Positions 10,600-19,774 of a stretch of DNA of 64,000 nt are shown in pieces. The stretch's first letter is position 1. Each line of letters opens with the position of its first letter. The stretch lies in assembly GCF_002009175.1 (NCBI RefSeq), contig NZ_CP018047.1, positions 1,860,001 through 1,924,000 of the forward strand, written 5' to 3'. The notes below the pieces were generated by a model. It searched no databases. It was not told where the DNA came from and was given only the letters and a program-made list of their open reading frames with translations. Made by a program: the position numbers and the translations under genes. This DNA is from Streptomyces niveus (GTDB lineage Bacteria > Actinomycetota > Actinomycetes > Streptomycetales > Streptomycetaceae).

Positions 10600-10748
10600 G
10601 GGTGGATGTCTATCAAACGCCGGCGCGCAAGTCACCGGCGGGTGGGCACATCTGTGCCCATACGTTGCGCTTGCCGAGTACGGCCGGGGCGGTGCACGGG
10701 CCGTATCCGTCCGAAACCGGAAAAGTCGGTCACGTCAGGTCGTTCGGG

Positions 10749-11459
10749 TCAGAAGTCGAAGCCGAGCTGGCCCTCGCTCTCCAGTAGCTCCGCCTGGGCG
10801 GGGATACGGATCTTCTTGAGATGGCGCCACCGGGGCAGCGCGTCGAGATAGGACCACGAGAGCCGGTGGTGCGAGGTCGGCCCCCGTTCCGCGAGCGCCG
10901 CCTTGTGCACCGGCGAGGGATATCCGGCGTTGTCGTGGAAGGCGAAGCCGTCGCATTCCTCGGACGTGGCGCCCAGTTCGGCCATCATCGCGTCCCTGCG
11001 CACCTTGGCGAGCACCGACGCGGCGGCCACCGAGACACAGGAGATGTCACCTTTGATGACCGTCCGGACCTGCCAGGGCTTACCGAGGTAGTCGTGCTTG
11101 CCGTCGAGGATCACGGCGTCGGGCCGCACCGGGAGCGCGTCCAGGGCGCGTTCGGCGGCGAGCCGCAGCGCCGCGGTCATCCCGTGGTCGTCGATCTCCT
11201 CCGGCGAGGCGTGCCCTATGGCGTGCGAGGTCACCCACGACTCGAGCTCCAGCGCCATGTCGGCACGGCGTTTGGGGGTGATCAGCTTGGAGTCGGTGAG
11301 CCCGGCGGGGGCCCGGCGCAGACCCGTGACGGCCGCGCAGACCGTCACCGGTCCCGCCCACGCTCCGCGTCCGACCTCGTCGACACCAGCGATGATCTTG
11401 GCACCGGTGGTGGCGCGGAGCGATCGCTCCACTGCGTGGGTGGGTGGTTCGTACGGCAT
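10749..11459 (-). CDS. rnhB: Ribonuclease HII
   Basis: Endonuclease that nicks DNA 5' of misincorporated ribonucleotides and degrades RNA in RNA-DNA hybrids. The protein is 236 aa. The family signature [21 protein letters not shown] carries the catalytic Asp and Glu. [13 protein letters not shown] and [16 protein letters not shown] supply later active-site residues, and [11 protein letters not shown] is the usual C-terminal motif. ATG 11459 ([22 protein letters not shown]) is chosen because the longer upstream frame is non-conserved Arg-rich sequence. Confidence 0.95.
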   Translation of the reverse strand: MPYEPPTHAVERSLRATTGAKIIAGVDEVGRGAWAGPVTVCAAVTGLRRAPAGLTDSKLITPKRRADMALELESWVTSHAIGHASPEEIDDHGMTAALRLAAERALDALPVRPDAVILDGKHDYLGKPWQVRTVIKGDISCVSVAAASVLAKVRRDAMMAELGATSEECDGFAFHDNAGYPSPVHKAALAERGPTSHHRLSWSYLDALPRWRHLKKIRIPAQAELLESEGQLGFDF

Positions 11460-11625
11460 GGCGTCATCCAGGTTACGCCGCCGCTTTCCCGCGCGACACC
11501 CCGGGTTCCCCGGCCGTACGCCACCACCCGCGCCGCCCGTCCGGCGACGCGCGCCGTACGCCCTCAACACGCCCTCGGCGCACGGCCTTACGACGTGCGG
11601 CGCCCGGAATCCGGGACCGTCGGCG

Positions 11626-12252
11626 TCAGTCCGAGGACGACCGGAGCAGCGGCAGCATGACGTCGTCGATGAGCCGTGCGATCTCCTCGTCGGGCCATTC
11701 ACTGCCACACACCTTCGACCGGTACATCAGCACCGCGGGGATGACGTCGAAGACCATCGAGCCGGTGGCGTCGGGCCGCACGTCACCCCGCCGGATGCCC
11801 CGGCGCACGACCTCCCCGAACAGATTGGCCGACGGCTCGATCACACCGTTCATGATCAGCGCCTGGAAACGCTCGGAGGCCGACCCGTCGCATTCGTGCA
11901 GGACCGCGCGGAGCGCGAACCCGGGCCGGGAGTACATGGCCTGGCGGACCAGGCGGGTCAATTCGTAGAGATCGTCGCGGATTCCGCCCAGGTCGGGGGC
12001 GTCCACAAGCGGGGGAAGTCCCGCCGCCAGCGCGTCGGCGACGAGATCCTCTTTGGAAGGCCAGCGCCGGTAGACCGCGGCCTTGCCCGTCTGCGCCTCC
12101 GCGGCGACGCCCTCCATCGTCAGGCCGGCCCAGCCGACCGTACTCAACTGCTCCAACGCGGCGTCGAGGATCGCGCGTTCCAGCACCGGCCCTCGCCGTC
12201 GCGACACCACAGTCCGCGACCGAGCGGTGGCCGCCGAGCGTGAAGTAACCAT
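11626..12252 (-). CDS. TetR-family transcriptional repressor
   Basis: The 208-aa protein has a TetR helix-turn-helix near residues 25-70 ([23 protein letters not shown] then [21 protein letters not shown]). The all-helical C-terminal domain binds ligand and dimerises. ATG 12252 is preferred over 12267 because GGAG lies 9 nt upstream. It is divergent from the drug-efflux gene, and the 132-bp gap contains two identical 20-bp palindromes. It most likely represses the exporter and itself until an exported drug or signal binds. The ligand is unknown. Confidence 0.92.
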   Translation of the reverse strand: MVTSRSAATARSRTVVSRRRGPVLERAILDAALEQLSTVGWAGLTMEGVAAEAQTGKAAVYRRWPSKEDLVADALAAGLPPLVDAPDLGGIRDDLYELTRLVRQAMYSRPGFALRAVLHECDGSASERFQALIMNGVIEPSANLFGEVVRRGIRRGDVRPDATGSMVFDVIPAVLMYRSKVCGSEWPDEEIARLIDDVMLPLLRSSSD

Positions 12253-12293
12253 CAGACATGTCTCCATGAGGCAAAGATTTGGACGGCAGCTTC

Positions 12294-12313
12294 AGTGAAC
12301 GGTTGCGTTCACT
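12294..12313. promoter_or_regulatory. TetR operator copy 1 (AGTGAACG-N4-CGTTCACT)
   Basis: Perfect 8-bp arms with a 4-bp spacer (gttg), 42 nt from the TetR ATG and 72 nt from the MFS GTG. The same arms recur at 12342-12361, with centres 48 bp apart. A lone half-site GTGAAC lies between them at 12331-12336. Confidence 0.85.
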
Positions 12314-12341
12314 GACGGGGACTCACTACCGTGAACAGAAC

Positions 12342-12361
12342 AGTGAACGCTTCCGTTCACT
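12342..12361. promoter_or_regulatory. TetR operator copy 2 (AGTGAACG-N4-CGTTCACT)
   Basis: Second perfect copy with spacer CTTC; it ends 24 nt before the MFS GTG. Two identical perfect 8-bp-arm palindromes in one 132-bp divergent gap are very unlikely by chance and define the operator sequence of the adjacent TetR protein. Confidence 0.85.
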
Positions 12362-12384
12362 AATTCACTTGGGGGATTCTCGTA

Positions 12385-13938
12385 GTGACAACCTCTCAAC
12401 TCGAAGCGGAACGCGAGCCGGGTGCGGCCCGCCGGGAGGGACGGCCCGGCATCGCGCTGGCCGTCATCGCGGCCTGTCAGCTCATGGTCGTGCTCGACGC
12501 GACCATTGTGAACATCGCGCTCCCGCACATCCAGGATGCGCTCAGTTTCTCCACCACGGACCTCTCCTGGGTCCTGAGCGCCTACACGCTCACCTTCGGC
12601 GGTCTGCTGCTGCTCGGTGGCCGCGCGGGCGACATCCTCGGCCGGCGCCGCGTCTTCCTGACCGGCATCCTGCTCTTCACCCTCGCCTCGCTCCTCGGCG
12701 GTTTCGCCCAGGAACCCTGGCAGCTCCTCGCCGCCCGAGCCCTCCAGGGAATCGGCGGCGCCATCGCCTCGCCCACCGCGCTCGCCCTGATCACCACGAC
12801 GTTCCCCGAGGGACCGGCACGCAACAGGGCCTTCGGGGTCTTCGCCGCCGTCTCGGCGGGCGGTGGCGCCCTCGGTCTGCTGGCCGGCGGGATGCTCACC
12901 GAGTGGCTCGACTGGCGCTGGGTGTTCTTCGTGAACGTGCCGATCGGCGTGCTGATCGCCGTCCTGACCCCGATGTACATCACCGAGTCGAAGCGCTACC
13001 CCGGCCGCTTCGACATCTCCGGCGCCGCGACGTCCACGCTGGGCATGGCCTCGCTCGTCTACGGATTCATCCGGGCTTCGGAGGAGGGCTGGCGCGACTC
13101 GCTGACCATCGGCTCGTTCACCGCGGCCGTCATCCTGCTCGCCGCCTTCGGCGTCGTCGAGTCGCGGGCGAGGGAGCCGATCACTCCGCTCAGGATGTTC
13201 GCCGACCGGAACAGGTCGGGCACCTACGTCATCATGCTGAGCCTGGCCGCGGCCATGTTCGGGATGTTCTTCTTCATCGTGCTGTTCGTGCAGAACGTGC
13301 TCGGCTACAGCCCGATCCGGTCCGGCCTCGCGTTCCTGCCGGTGACCCTCGCGATCGGCCTGGGCGCGGCCCTGTCGCAGCGGCTGCTTCCGGTGCTCGG
13401 CCCGAAGCCGTTCATGGTCGTCGGCGCGACCATCACCGGCCTGGGTCTCTTCTGGCAGACGCTGATCACTCCGGACAGCTCGTATCTGAGCGGCGTGCTC
13501 GGACCGATGGTGCTCTTCGGCTTCGGCATGGGGCTCAACTTCGTGACCCTGACGCTGACGGCGGTCTCCGGGGTCGCGCAGCACGAGGCGGGCGCCGCGT
13601 CGGGTCTGCTCAACGCGAGCCAGCAGGTGGGCGGTTCGCTGGGGCTGTCCATCCTGGTGACGGTCTTCGGAACGGCGAGCCGCGACGAGGCAGAGAAGCA
13701 GGTGCCGTCGTTCATGGCGGAGGCGTCACCGGCCGAGAAGGCACACTTCGCCTCGACCCACGAACTGCCCGGGCGCTGGGGCCACGAAGTGCTGACGCAG
13801 GGCATCTCGACCGCGTTCACGGCCGCCGTGGGCATGGTGGTCCTCGCCCTGCTGACGGCGACGCTGGTGGTGCGCGTACGCAAGAGCGACCTGGAGGCGC
13901 TCAGCGGCAGGGCGGGTGCCGCGGGGCCGGTGGCGTAG
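12385..13938 (+). CDS. MFS drug:H+ antiporter, DHA2 (EmrB/QacA) family
   Basis: Inner-membrane exporter of 517 aa with the 14-helix DHA2 pattern. Helix 1 carries QLMVVLDATIVNIALP, motif A is GRAGDILGRRRVF (~80-92), and ARALQGIGGAIASPTALA is the motif B region. The C-terminal helices end in VGMVVLALLTATLVVRVRK. GTG 12385 follows GGGGGA at 9 nt. Expression should be controlled by the divergent TetR repressor through the operators just upstream. Substrate cannot be read from sequence; homologues export antibiotics, dyes or the producer's own metabolites. Confidence 0.92.
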   Translation: MTTSQLEAEREPGAARREGRPGIALAVIAACQLMVVLDATIVNIALPHIQDALSFSTTDLSWVLSAYTLTFGGLLLLGGRAGDILGRRRVFLTGILLFTLASLLGGFAQEPWQLLAARALQGIGGAIASPTALALITTTFPEGPARNRAFGVFAAVSAGGGALGLLAGGMLTEWLDWRWVFFVNVPIGVLIAVLTPMYITESKRYPGRFDISGAATSTLGMASLVYGFIRASEEGWRDSLTIGSFTAAVILLAAFGVVESRAREPITPLRMFADRNRSGTYVIMLSLAAAMFGMFFFIVLFVQNVLGYSPIRSGLAFLPVTLAIGLGAALSQRLLPVLGPKPFMVVGATITGLGLFWQTLITPDSSYLSGVLGPMVLFGFGMGLNFVTLTLTAVSGVAQHEAGAASGLLNASQQVGGSLGLSILVTVFGTASRDEAEKQVPSFMAEASPAEKAHFASTHELPGRWGHEVLTQGISTAFTAAVGMVVLALLTATLVVRVRKSDLEALSGRAGAAGPVA

Positions 13939-13940
13939 AC

Positions 13941-13980
13941 ACGTACGGGACATCCCCCTGAGGGGGGACGCCCCGTACGT
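13941..13980. terminator. Convergent terminator after the MFS gene
   Basis: ACGTACGGG (13941-13949) pairs with CCCGTACGT (13972-13980), and an inner CCCCC/GGGGG pair extends the structure. It lies between the MFS stop and the oppositely oriented membrane-protein gene. Confidence 0.7.
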
Positions 13981-14049
13981 AGGAGGCGCAGGCGGCGGGC
14001 CCGCGTGGGCCACGGGGGCCGCCGACGCGTCCGGCGGGCGAGGCGCCCG

Positions 14050-15984
14050 TCAGAGGCCGTCGCCGGTACGTTCGCTGTCGTACAGGTCGCGATCGCCGTC
14101 CGAACCGTTGGGCCGGTTCATCGCCGAGCACTCCTCCCACTGAGGATCGATCGGCCGGTCCTCGAGGATGTCCCTCGCCCGCGACTCACCCCAACTGGTC
14201 GCGTACCACGGCTCGTCCGCGCCGCCCAGATCCCGCTCGATGCCCTCCAGCGCACAGGAGCGCAACGGCTCGGGAAGCGTGTCGAGCGCCGGTACGGCGT
14301 CGGCGGAGAGCTGCTGGAAGTAGTTGATGTCGATCTTCTTGGAGGTCCCGTAACGCTCGACGTTCCGCTCGGCGACGAGCGCGTCCGGCGAGATCAGGCC
14401 GAAGATCAGGACGGCCGCCGCACCGCTGACCGCGACGGCGCGCGGCAGCCACCGTCCGCCGAACGCACCGGCGGCCATGATCAGGACGATCACGAGTCCG
14501 AGCCACAGCTCCATCGCCGCCACCGAGACGCGCAGCCGCGTCAGCCCGTACGCGTCGACGTACAGGTCCATGCGGCGCAGCGCGGACGCGACGACGACGA
14601 GTGTGAGGACGCACAGGACGCCGAGCACGGCGTTCACGAGCGTGCGGTCACGGGCGCCGTCGCGCGGTGCCCAGCGGCGCGCGAGGCCGATCACGAGCAG
14701 GGTGAGGAGGGTGGCGCCGAGCAGTTGCCAGAAGCCCTGTGTGGCGTACTCGGAGTAGGTGAGGCCGGTCTCGCTCAGGACCTTGTCGTAGCCGCCGAAC
14801 AGCACGGTCAGCTGCACACCGATGAAGACGGCGAACAGCAGGTTGAGCACGATCAGCGGCAGCGCCCACTCGGCCCGGCCGCGCGGCGCCCCCGGCTTCA
14901 CGGTGATCCGGTCCCAGCGCAGCGGGGCCGCGGCCGTGTGCGCGGCAGCGAGCGCCCCGACGACGCCGACCACGAACAGCAGCGTGCGCCACGGTCCGTC
15001 GGCGACCGAGACGTCGGGCGTCAGACCGCCGAGCAGATCGGCGAAGGCGGCGTCGGCGCTCGCGAAGAGGGCGCCGAACACGATCAGCAGTACGACGGCG
15101 ACCGCCGCCGTACGGAGGACGGGTGCCCATCGGCCGCGCGAGCCCTCGGCGCGCTCGCGTACGCCCCGGACGCCCCAGAAGAGGCCCGTGCCGAGCGAGC
15201 CGAACAGCCCCAGCGGGCCGAGGATGACGCCGAGCCAGGTACGACAGCCGTGCAGGGCGAGCGAACCGAGCCCGAGCGCGGACGCCACAGCGAGGAACGT
15301 CGGCCACCCGGCGTCGCGCAGGGCGGGCACGGAGAGCAGCGCGACGCCGCCTACGGCCCAGACCAGGGTCCACGGGCGCGGTCGCCGACCGGCCTCGCTC
15401 GCGGCGAAGTACGCGGCGAGCGCGGCGGGCACGGTCACGATCAGCAGGTTGAGTCCCAGCCCTTCGCCGAGCAGCAGCCCGCTGAGCAGACCGGTGACGA
15501 CGGCGCACCACAGGGTGGCGACGCGAATGCGGGCGGGCTCGTCGGAGCTGATCTCGCCGATCCAGACGGGGGGCTCGTGCGGGGTCGGCTGCCACTGCTG
15601 CCAGTTGGCCGGCTGCGTCGGATGAGCCGGACGCTGCTGCTGCGGGCGGCGTCCGGCGTGCGTCGGCGCGGGCCCGCGGGGCGCGGCCCGCTTCGCCGCC
15701 CCGGCGTGCGCCGGGACGCCCGAGTGCGCCGGGACAGGGCGCGGGTGCGGCACCGCGTCCTGTACGTCTTCCTCCGGAGCGGCCTCGCGCGGCCGTGACG
15801 TCTCCCGCGACTCCCCCGGCCGCGACGACCGCGGCTCCTGCTCGCCCTGCTTGCCCCGCTCGTCCTGCTGACCTTGCTCGTCCCGCTGCTGCCGGGGCTC
15901 CCGGCTGCGCGACGGACCTGACTCCGACTCCCCGGCCGATGCCGGTTCCGGCGTCTCACCCGAATTCGACGGTCTGTCTGACAC
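14050..15984 (-). CDS. DUF4153/DUF4173-type multispanning membrane protein
   Basis: Membrane protein of 644 aa. The first ~130 residues are a hydrophilic low-complexity region (Glu/Gln/Arg then Pro/Ala/His), probably cytoplasmic and disordered. It is followed by ten or more hydrophobic segments, for example ATLWCAVVTGLLSGLLLG, ALPLIVLNLLFAVFIGVQL and LIVLIMAAGAFGG. A soluble C-terminal tail (~90 residues) contains NVERYGTSKKIDINYFQQLSADAVPALDTLP, typical of DUF4153/4173 proteins. GTG 15984 follows GGGGG. Function is unknown for the family; it stands alone between convergent and spaced neighbours. Confidence 0.8.
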   Translation of the reverse strand: MSDRPSNSGETPEPASAGESESGPSRSREPRQQRDEQGQQDERGKQGEQEPRSSRPGESRETSRPREAAPEEDVQDAVPHPRPVPAHSGVPAHAGAAKRAAPRGPAPTHAGRRPQQQRPAHPTQPANWQQWQPTPHEPPVWIGEISSDEPARIRVATLWCAVVTGLLSGLLLGEGLGLNLLIVTVPAALAAYFAASEAGRRPRPWTLVWAVGGVALLSVPALRDAGWPTFLAVASALGLGSLALHGCRTWLGVILGPLGLFGSLGTGLFWGVRGVRERAEGSRGRWAPVLRTAAVAVVLLIVFGALFASADAAFADLLGGLTPDVSVADGPWRTLLFVVGVVGALAAAHTAAAPLRWDRITVKPGAPRGRAEWALPLIVLNLLFAVFIGVQLTVLFGGYDKVLSETGLTYSEYATQGFWQLLGATLLTLLVIGLARRWAPRDGARDRTLVNAVLGVLCVLTLVVVASALRRMDLYVDAYGLTRLRVSVAAMELWLGLVIVLIMAAGAFGGRWLPRAVAVSGAAAVLIFGLISPDALVAERNVERYGTSKKIDINYFQQLSADAVPALDTLPEPLRSCALEGIERDLGGADEPWYATSWGESRARDILEDRPIDPQWEECSAMNRPNGSDGDRDLYDSERTGDGL

Positions 15985-16230
15985 TGGCCCCCCTCACCGC
16001 CCGGTGCCATGCGCGCGGCAACAGGGCGGCGCGCGGATCCCGGGCTCACGTAGGCGCACGCCCGTCGATGATCAACGCGGCGGCATGGGCCGAGGCTAGC
16101 GTCAGGCGACGGAGCCGCCACTTCCGGAGCGAGTCTGTGGCGGGACCGTGACAGTAGGAACGAAAGCGCCTTCTACAGAAGGTTCTCGTCCGGAAGGCTC
16201 TCGCTCCCCCTCTTCAGGAAGCCGAGGCGT

Positions 16231-17238
16231 TCAGCGCGGTCCGGCCGGCAGCCAGTCGGGCAGCGCTTCCGTCTGCTCCAGCCACCGCGCCGGTGGTGCG
16301 CCGCCACTACCGGCGGCCACCACTCCCCCGACGATGGCGCAGTTGGTGTCGACGTCCCCGCCCACCTGAGCCGTGGTCCAGAAGGCCCGCTCGAAGTCAC
16401 CGAGCGAACGCGCCGCCGACCAGAGGGCGAACGGGACGGTGTCGTGCGCCGTCGTACGCCTGCCGCTGCCGAGCACCGCCGCGACCGTCGCAGCGTCGTC
16501 GTAGTCGAGCATGTCGCGCGCCCGGCGCAGTCCGGCTCCCACGGCGCTGCGGGGCACGAGCGCGATGACGCCGTCGAGCAGGTCCTTCGGCGCGGGCGGT
16601 CCGGCGGGTCCGGCGGTGATGGCCGCGGCCGCGGCCACCGCCATGGCGCCCGCCACGGCCTCGCGGTGCTGGTGCGTCGTGTACGCGGAGATCTCCGCCT
16701 GGTGCGTGGCCTGCTCGGGGTCGTCGGCATACCAGGCGCCGAGCGGTGCGATGCGCATGGCGGCGCCGTTGCCCCAGGAGCCCTGTCCGTTGAAGAGTCC
16801 GGCGGCCAGTTCCCGCCAGTCCCCGCCCTCCCTGACCAGACGCAGCATGCGGTTCACGGCGGGGCCGTAACCGCGGTCGAAGTCGTGGTGGGTGGCGAAG
16901 GAGCGGGCGAGCGCGTCCTGGTCGACGCGTCCGTGCTCGGCGAGGACGGCCAGGACGGAGGTGGCCATCTCGGCGTCGTCCGTCCACTGCCACGGGCCGG
17001 GCGGCACTTCGCGCCGCTTCAGCAGCGGATAGTTCACGGGGACGAAGAACTGTGAGCCGATCGCGTCCCCGACGGCCAGCCCGCGCAGGCTGGCCAAGGC
17101 GCGCCGGAAGCGCGCGTCGAGAGGATTCGGGTCGAGCGGAGTCCGGTCGGACGGATTCGGGTCCGACGAATTCGGGTCCGACGAATTCGGGTCCGAGGGA
17201 TTCGGGTCGGAGGGAGAGGGTGTGGTGTCAGCGGTCAT
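16231..17238 (-). CDS. ADP-ribosylglycohydrolase family protein
   Basis: Likely removes ADP-ribose from a protein or nucleic-acid target, as DraG/ARH enzymes do. The protein is 335 aa. Motifs: LRGLAVGDAIGSQF (~52), WTDDAEMA (~85; family consensus has T-D-D-T), WGNGAAMRIAPLGAW (~157), and GGDVDTNCAIVGGVV (~290), which supplies the second pair of metal-binding Asp residues. The first ~40 residues are Ser-Asp-Pro-Asn tandem repeats encoded by 15-bp DNA repeats, a low-complexity leader outside the fold. The downstream phosphatase gene begins on the other side of the stop. Confidence 0.9.
   Translation of the reverse strand: MTADTTPSPSDPNPSDPNSSDPNSSDPNPSDRTPLDPNPLDARFRRALASLRGLAVGDAIGSQFFVPVNYPLLKRREVPPGPWQWTDDAEMATSVLAVLAEHGRVDQDALARSFATHHDFDRGYGPAVNRMLRLVREGGDWRELAAGLFNGQGSWGNGAAMRIAPLGAWYADDPEQATHQAEISAYTTHQHREAVAGAMAVAAAAAITAGPAGPPAPKDLLDGVIALVPRSAVGAGLRRARDMLDYDDAATVAAVLGSGRRTTAHDTVPFALWSAARSLGDFERAFWTTAQVGGDVDTNCAIVGGVVAAGSGGAPPARWLEQTEALPDWLPAGPR
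17154..17213 (-). repeat. Four tandem 15-bp repeats inside the ADP-ribosylglycohydrolase gene
   Basis: Near-identical 15-mers (plus strand AATTCGGGTCCGACG type) start at 17154, 17169, 17184 and 17199. They encode the SDPNS/SDPNP repeats near the N-terminus. A diverged relative lies at 17124-17138. Length is a multiple of three, so copy-number change would keep the frame. Confidence 0.85.
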
Positions 17239-17250
17239 CGCGTCTTCACT

Positions 17251-17910
17251 CTAACCGGTGATGCCGTACGGCTCCGGGGTCCGCCAGCGCTCGAACGGCC
17301 GGTCCAGCGTGTACCGCCCGTCCTCACCGAGAAGCAGCGTCCGAGACTCCCCGTTGCCGGGATTGGACAGCGACTCGAACTCGGCGACGGACCAGTGGAA
17401 CCAGCGCATACAGAAGAGGCGCATGGTCAGCCCGTGGGTGATCAGCAGCACGTTCGCGGGATGGTCGGTCGCCTCGAAGCTGCGGTGCAGACTCTCCAGG
17501 AAGGCGCCGACCCGGTCGTACACGTCGGCACCGGACTCGCCCTGCGCGAAGCGGTAGAAGAAGTGCCCGTAGGCGTCGCGGTACGCCTTCTGGAGCCGTA
17601 CGTCCTCGCGGTCCTGCCAGTTGCCCCAGTCCTGTTCGCGCAGCCGGGGCTCCTCGCGCACCCGGACCAGCTCCGGGTCGAGGCCGAAGGCGCGGAAGGT
17701 CTCATGGGTGCGGCGGTACGGCGACACGTACACGCTGACCCGCTCGCGGCCGAACACCTCACGCAGCCGCGCACCGGTCTCCTCGGCCTGGCGCCATCCG
17801 CTCTCGGTGAGCCCCAGGGCATGGTCGGGCTCACGTTCGTACACGGTGTCGTCGGCGTTGCCCTCCGACTCGCCGTGCCGGACTAGGACGATGCGTCGCG
17901 GTCTCACCAT
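17251..17910 (-). CDS. Histidine phosphatase (phosphoglycerate mutase-like) family protein
   Basis: The 219-aa enzyme has the N-terminal LVRHGESEGN motif (residues ~9-18), whose His is phosphorylated in catalysis. Partner residues are in SPYRRTHET (~62) and the second catalytic His in LLITHGLTMRLF (~157). Acts on small phosphorylated metabolites; the substrate cannot be told from sequence. ATG 17910 has AGGG upstream. It ends 13 nt before the ADP-ribosylglycohydrolase start codon region and the two may be co-transcribed. Confidence 0.9.
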   Translation of the reverse strand: MVRPRRIVLVRHGESEGNADDTVYEREPDHALGLTESGWRQAEETGARLREVFGRERVSVYVSPYRRTHETFRAFGLDPELVRVREEPRLREQDWGNWQDREDVRLQKAYRDAYGHFFYRFAQGESGADVYDRVGAFLESLHRSFEATDHPANVLLITHGLTMRLFCMRWFHWSVAEFESLSNPGNGESRTLLLGEDGRYTLDRPFERWRTPEPYGITG

Positions 17911-17983
17911 GGGTCGACCCTAGATCGCGCGACCACGGACGGGGCGGCGACCCCCGTCTCACACGTCACACCTGCCCCTGGCG

Positions 17984-18589
17984 TCACACCGTCCAGGTGG
18001 GTTCGAGCTGGACGACGTCGCCCGCCAGGGCCGCCACGTCCGCGGCGGTCTGCGCGCGCAGCGTCAGCCGTTCCACGCGCTCGATCCGGTACTTGCCGTG
18101 CTCGGCCGCCGACTGCCACATCGACAGCACCAGGAACTCGTTGCCCGGCGCGTCCCCGAACACCCCGCGCACCATCCCCGGCGAGCCCGCCATCGCCGGA
18201 TTCCAGACCTTCTCCTGCATCAGGGCGAAGTGCTCGACCCGGTCCTCGCGCACCTTGCAGTGCGCGATCCGGACCACGTCCGCGTCCGTGAACTTCGGTT
18301 CGAAACCCGTCTTCACATCGAAGCGGTAGTCGAAGAGCTTGGCCTGGGAGTCCCGGAACGTGCCCGACTGCGCGGCGGCCAGCCGGTCGTGGGAGCGCGC
18401 CATGAAGGAGTCGTAGAAGGCCCTGCTCTCCCAGAAGGCGAAGACGTGCGCCACACCCGGCCGCCCCCTGCTCCACCCCCCGCCCTGCCCCCGGAAACCA
18501 GGCTCACCGAGCAGCCCTGCCCATTTCCGCTGCCCCCGTTCGAAACCACGTCGGTCCGTCACCGTGCAGCGAATCCACTTGACCAGCAC
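17984..18589 (-). CDS. YdbC/DUF4937-like protein
   Basis: Soluble 201-aa protein beginning MLVKWIRCTVTDR from GTG 18589. It appears to be built of two similar ferredoxin-like halves of antibiotic-monooxygenase type. The first contains VAHVFAFWESRAFYDSFMARSHDRLA and the second EFLVLSMWQSAAEHGKYR, both the W-x-S pattern of that fold. Function unknown; such proteins bind or oxidise small molecules, or act as heme-handling proteins. It is divergent from the DUF1152 gene (66-nt gap), so promoters overlap. Confidence 0.7.
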   Translation of the reverse strand: MLVKWIRCTVTDRRGFERGQRKWAGLLGEPGFRGQGGGWSRGRPGVAHVFAFWESRAFYDSFMARSHDRLAAAQSGTFRDSQAKLFDYRFDVKTGFEPKFTDADVVRIAHCKVREDRVEHFALMQEKVWNPAMAGSPGMVRGVFGDAPGNEFLVLSMWQSAAEHGKYRIERVERLTLRAQTAADVAALAGDVVQLEPTWTV

Positions 18590-18655
18590 CGCGCCATCGT
18601 ACGGGGCCGGACGTGGCCCAGGTCACGCTCCCGCCGGTCCGGCCCGAGCCGCACA

Positions 18656-19621
18656 ATGATCCACATGACAGCCCTGCACGCCAACCCGCTCTTCACCCGT
18701 CTGGAGTCCGCCGAGAGCGTCCTCGTGGCCGGCGCGGGCGGCGGATTCGACATCTACGCGGGGTTGCCGGTCGCCCTGTCCCTCCTCCACCAGGGCAAGC
18801 GGGTCCAGCTCGCGAACCTCTCGTTCAGCGCGGTCGAAGGGCTGCCGCTGGAGAGCTGGCTCGCGCCCGACGTCGCGGTCGTCACGCCGGACACGGCCCC
18901 GCACCAGGCGTACTTCCCCGAGCGCACCCTCGCCCAGTGGCTGGCGCTGCACCGCTATCCGAGCACCGTGCACGCGTTCGGCCGCGTGGGCGTGCAGCCG
19001 CTGCGCGCCGCCTACCGGGCGTTGATCGAGAGGTACGAGATCGACGCGGTCGTACTGGTCGACGGCGGCACGGACATCCTGATGCGCGGCGACGAGTCGG
19101 GGCTCGGGACGCCCGAGGAGGATCTGACCAGCGTCGCCGCGCTGGCCGGGATCGACGTGCCCGAGCGGCTGATCGTCTCGGTGGGCTTCGGGGTCGACGC
19201 GTACCACGGGGTGAGCCACGGGCTCGTACTGGAGAACATCGCCGCGCTCGAGCGGGACGGCGCGTATCTCGGGGCCTTCTCGGTGTCCCGTTCGACGCGG
19301 GAGGGCGCGCTGTTCGTCGACGCGGTGGCGCACGCGCAGGAGTGCACACCTGACCACCCGAGCATCGTGAACGGGTCGATAGCGGCGGCGGTCCAGGGCT
19401 CCTTCGGGGACGTCCAGTTCACCTCCCGCACCCGGGGCAGTGAGCTGTTCGTCAATCCGCTGATGTCGCTCTGCTTCGCCTTCGAACTGGAGGGTGTCGC
19501 GCGCCGTTGTCTCTATCTCGACCGTATCGAGGACACGCATCTGATCCGGCAGGTGAGCAGCGCCATCGAGCTGTTCCGTGAGGAGGTCCGCACGAGGGCG
19601 CCGCGCCGGATCCCGCACTGA
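18656..19621 (+). CDS. DUF1152 family protein
   Basis: Protein of 321 aa with an N-terminal Rossmann-like glycine loop LVAGAGGGFDIYAGLPVALSLL (~20-41) and a conserved VVLVDGGTDILMRGDE segment (~135) typical of DUF1152. It probably binds a nucleotide or sugar phosphate; no reaction is established for the family. ATG 18656 (MIHMTALHANPLF) is used; ATG 18665 is equally possible, and neither has a clear ribosome site, so the transcript may be leaderless. Confidence 0.85.
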   Translation: MIHMTALHANPLFTRLESAESVLVAGAGGGFDIYAGLPVALSLLHQGKRVQLANLSFSAVEGLPLESWLAPDVAVVTPDTAPHQAYFPERTLAQWLALHRYPSTVHAFGRVGVQPLRAAYRALIERYEIDAVVLVDGGTDILMRGDESGLGTPEEDLTSVAALAGIDVPERLIVSVGFGVDAYHGVSHGLVLENIAALERDGAYLGAFSVSRSTREGALFVDAVAHAQECTPDHPSIVNGSIAAAVQGSFGDVQFTSRTRGSELFVNPLMSLCFAFELEGVARRCLYLDRIEDTHLIRQVSSAIELFREEVRTRAPRRIPH

Positions 19622-19774
19622 GACGGGGCGGGCGAGGCGCGAGGGGAGACCGTGGGCGCCGCTCGTGGCGAGTCATGGCCAAGGTGGCGTCAACTGACCC
19701 GTACGGGGGGTGTGTTGTCGGTCTCGCGGACTAGCCTTGCCTTCGGAGTTGTTGGACGTACGGAGGGATGACCG

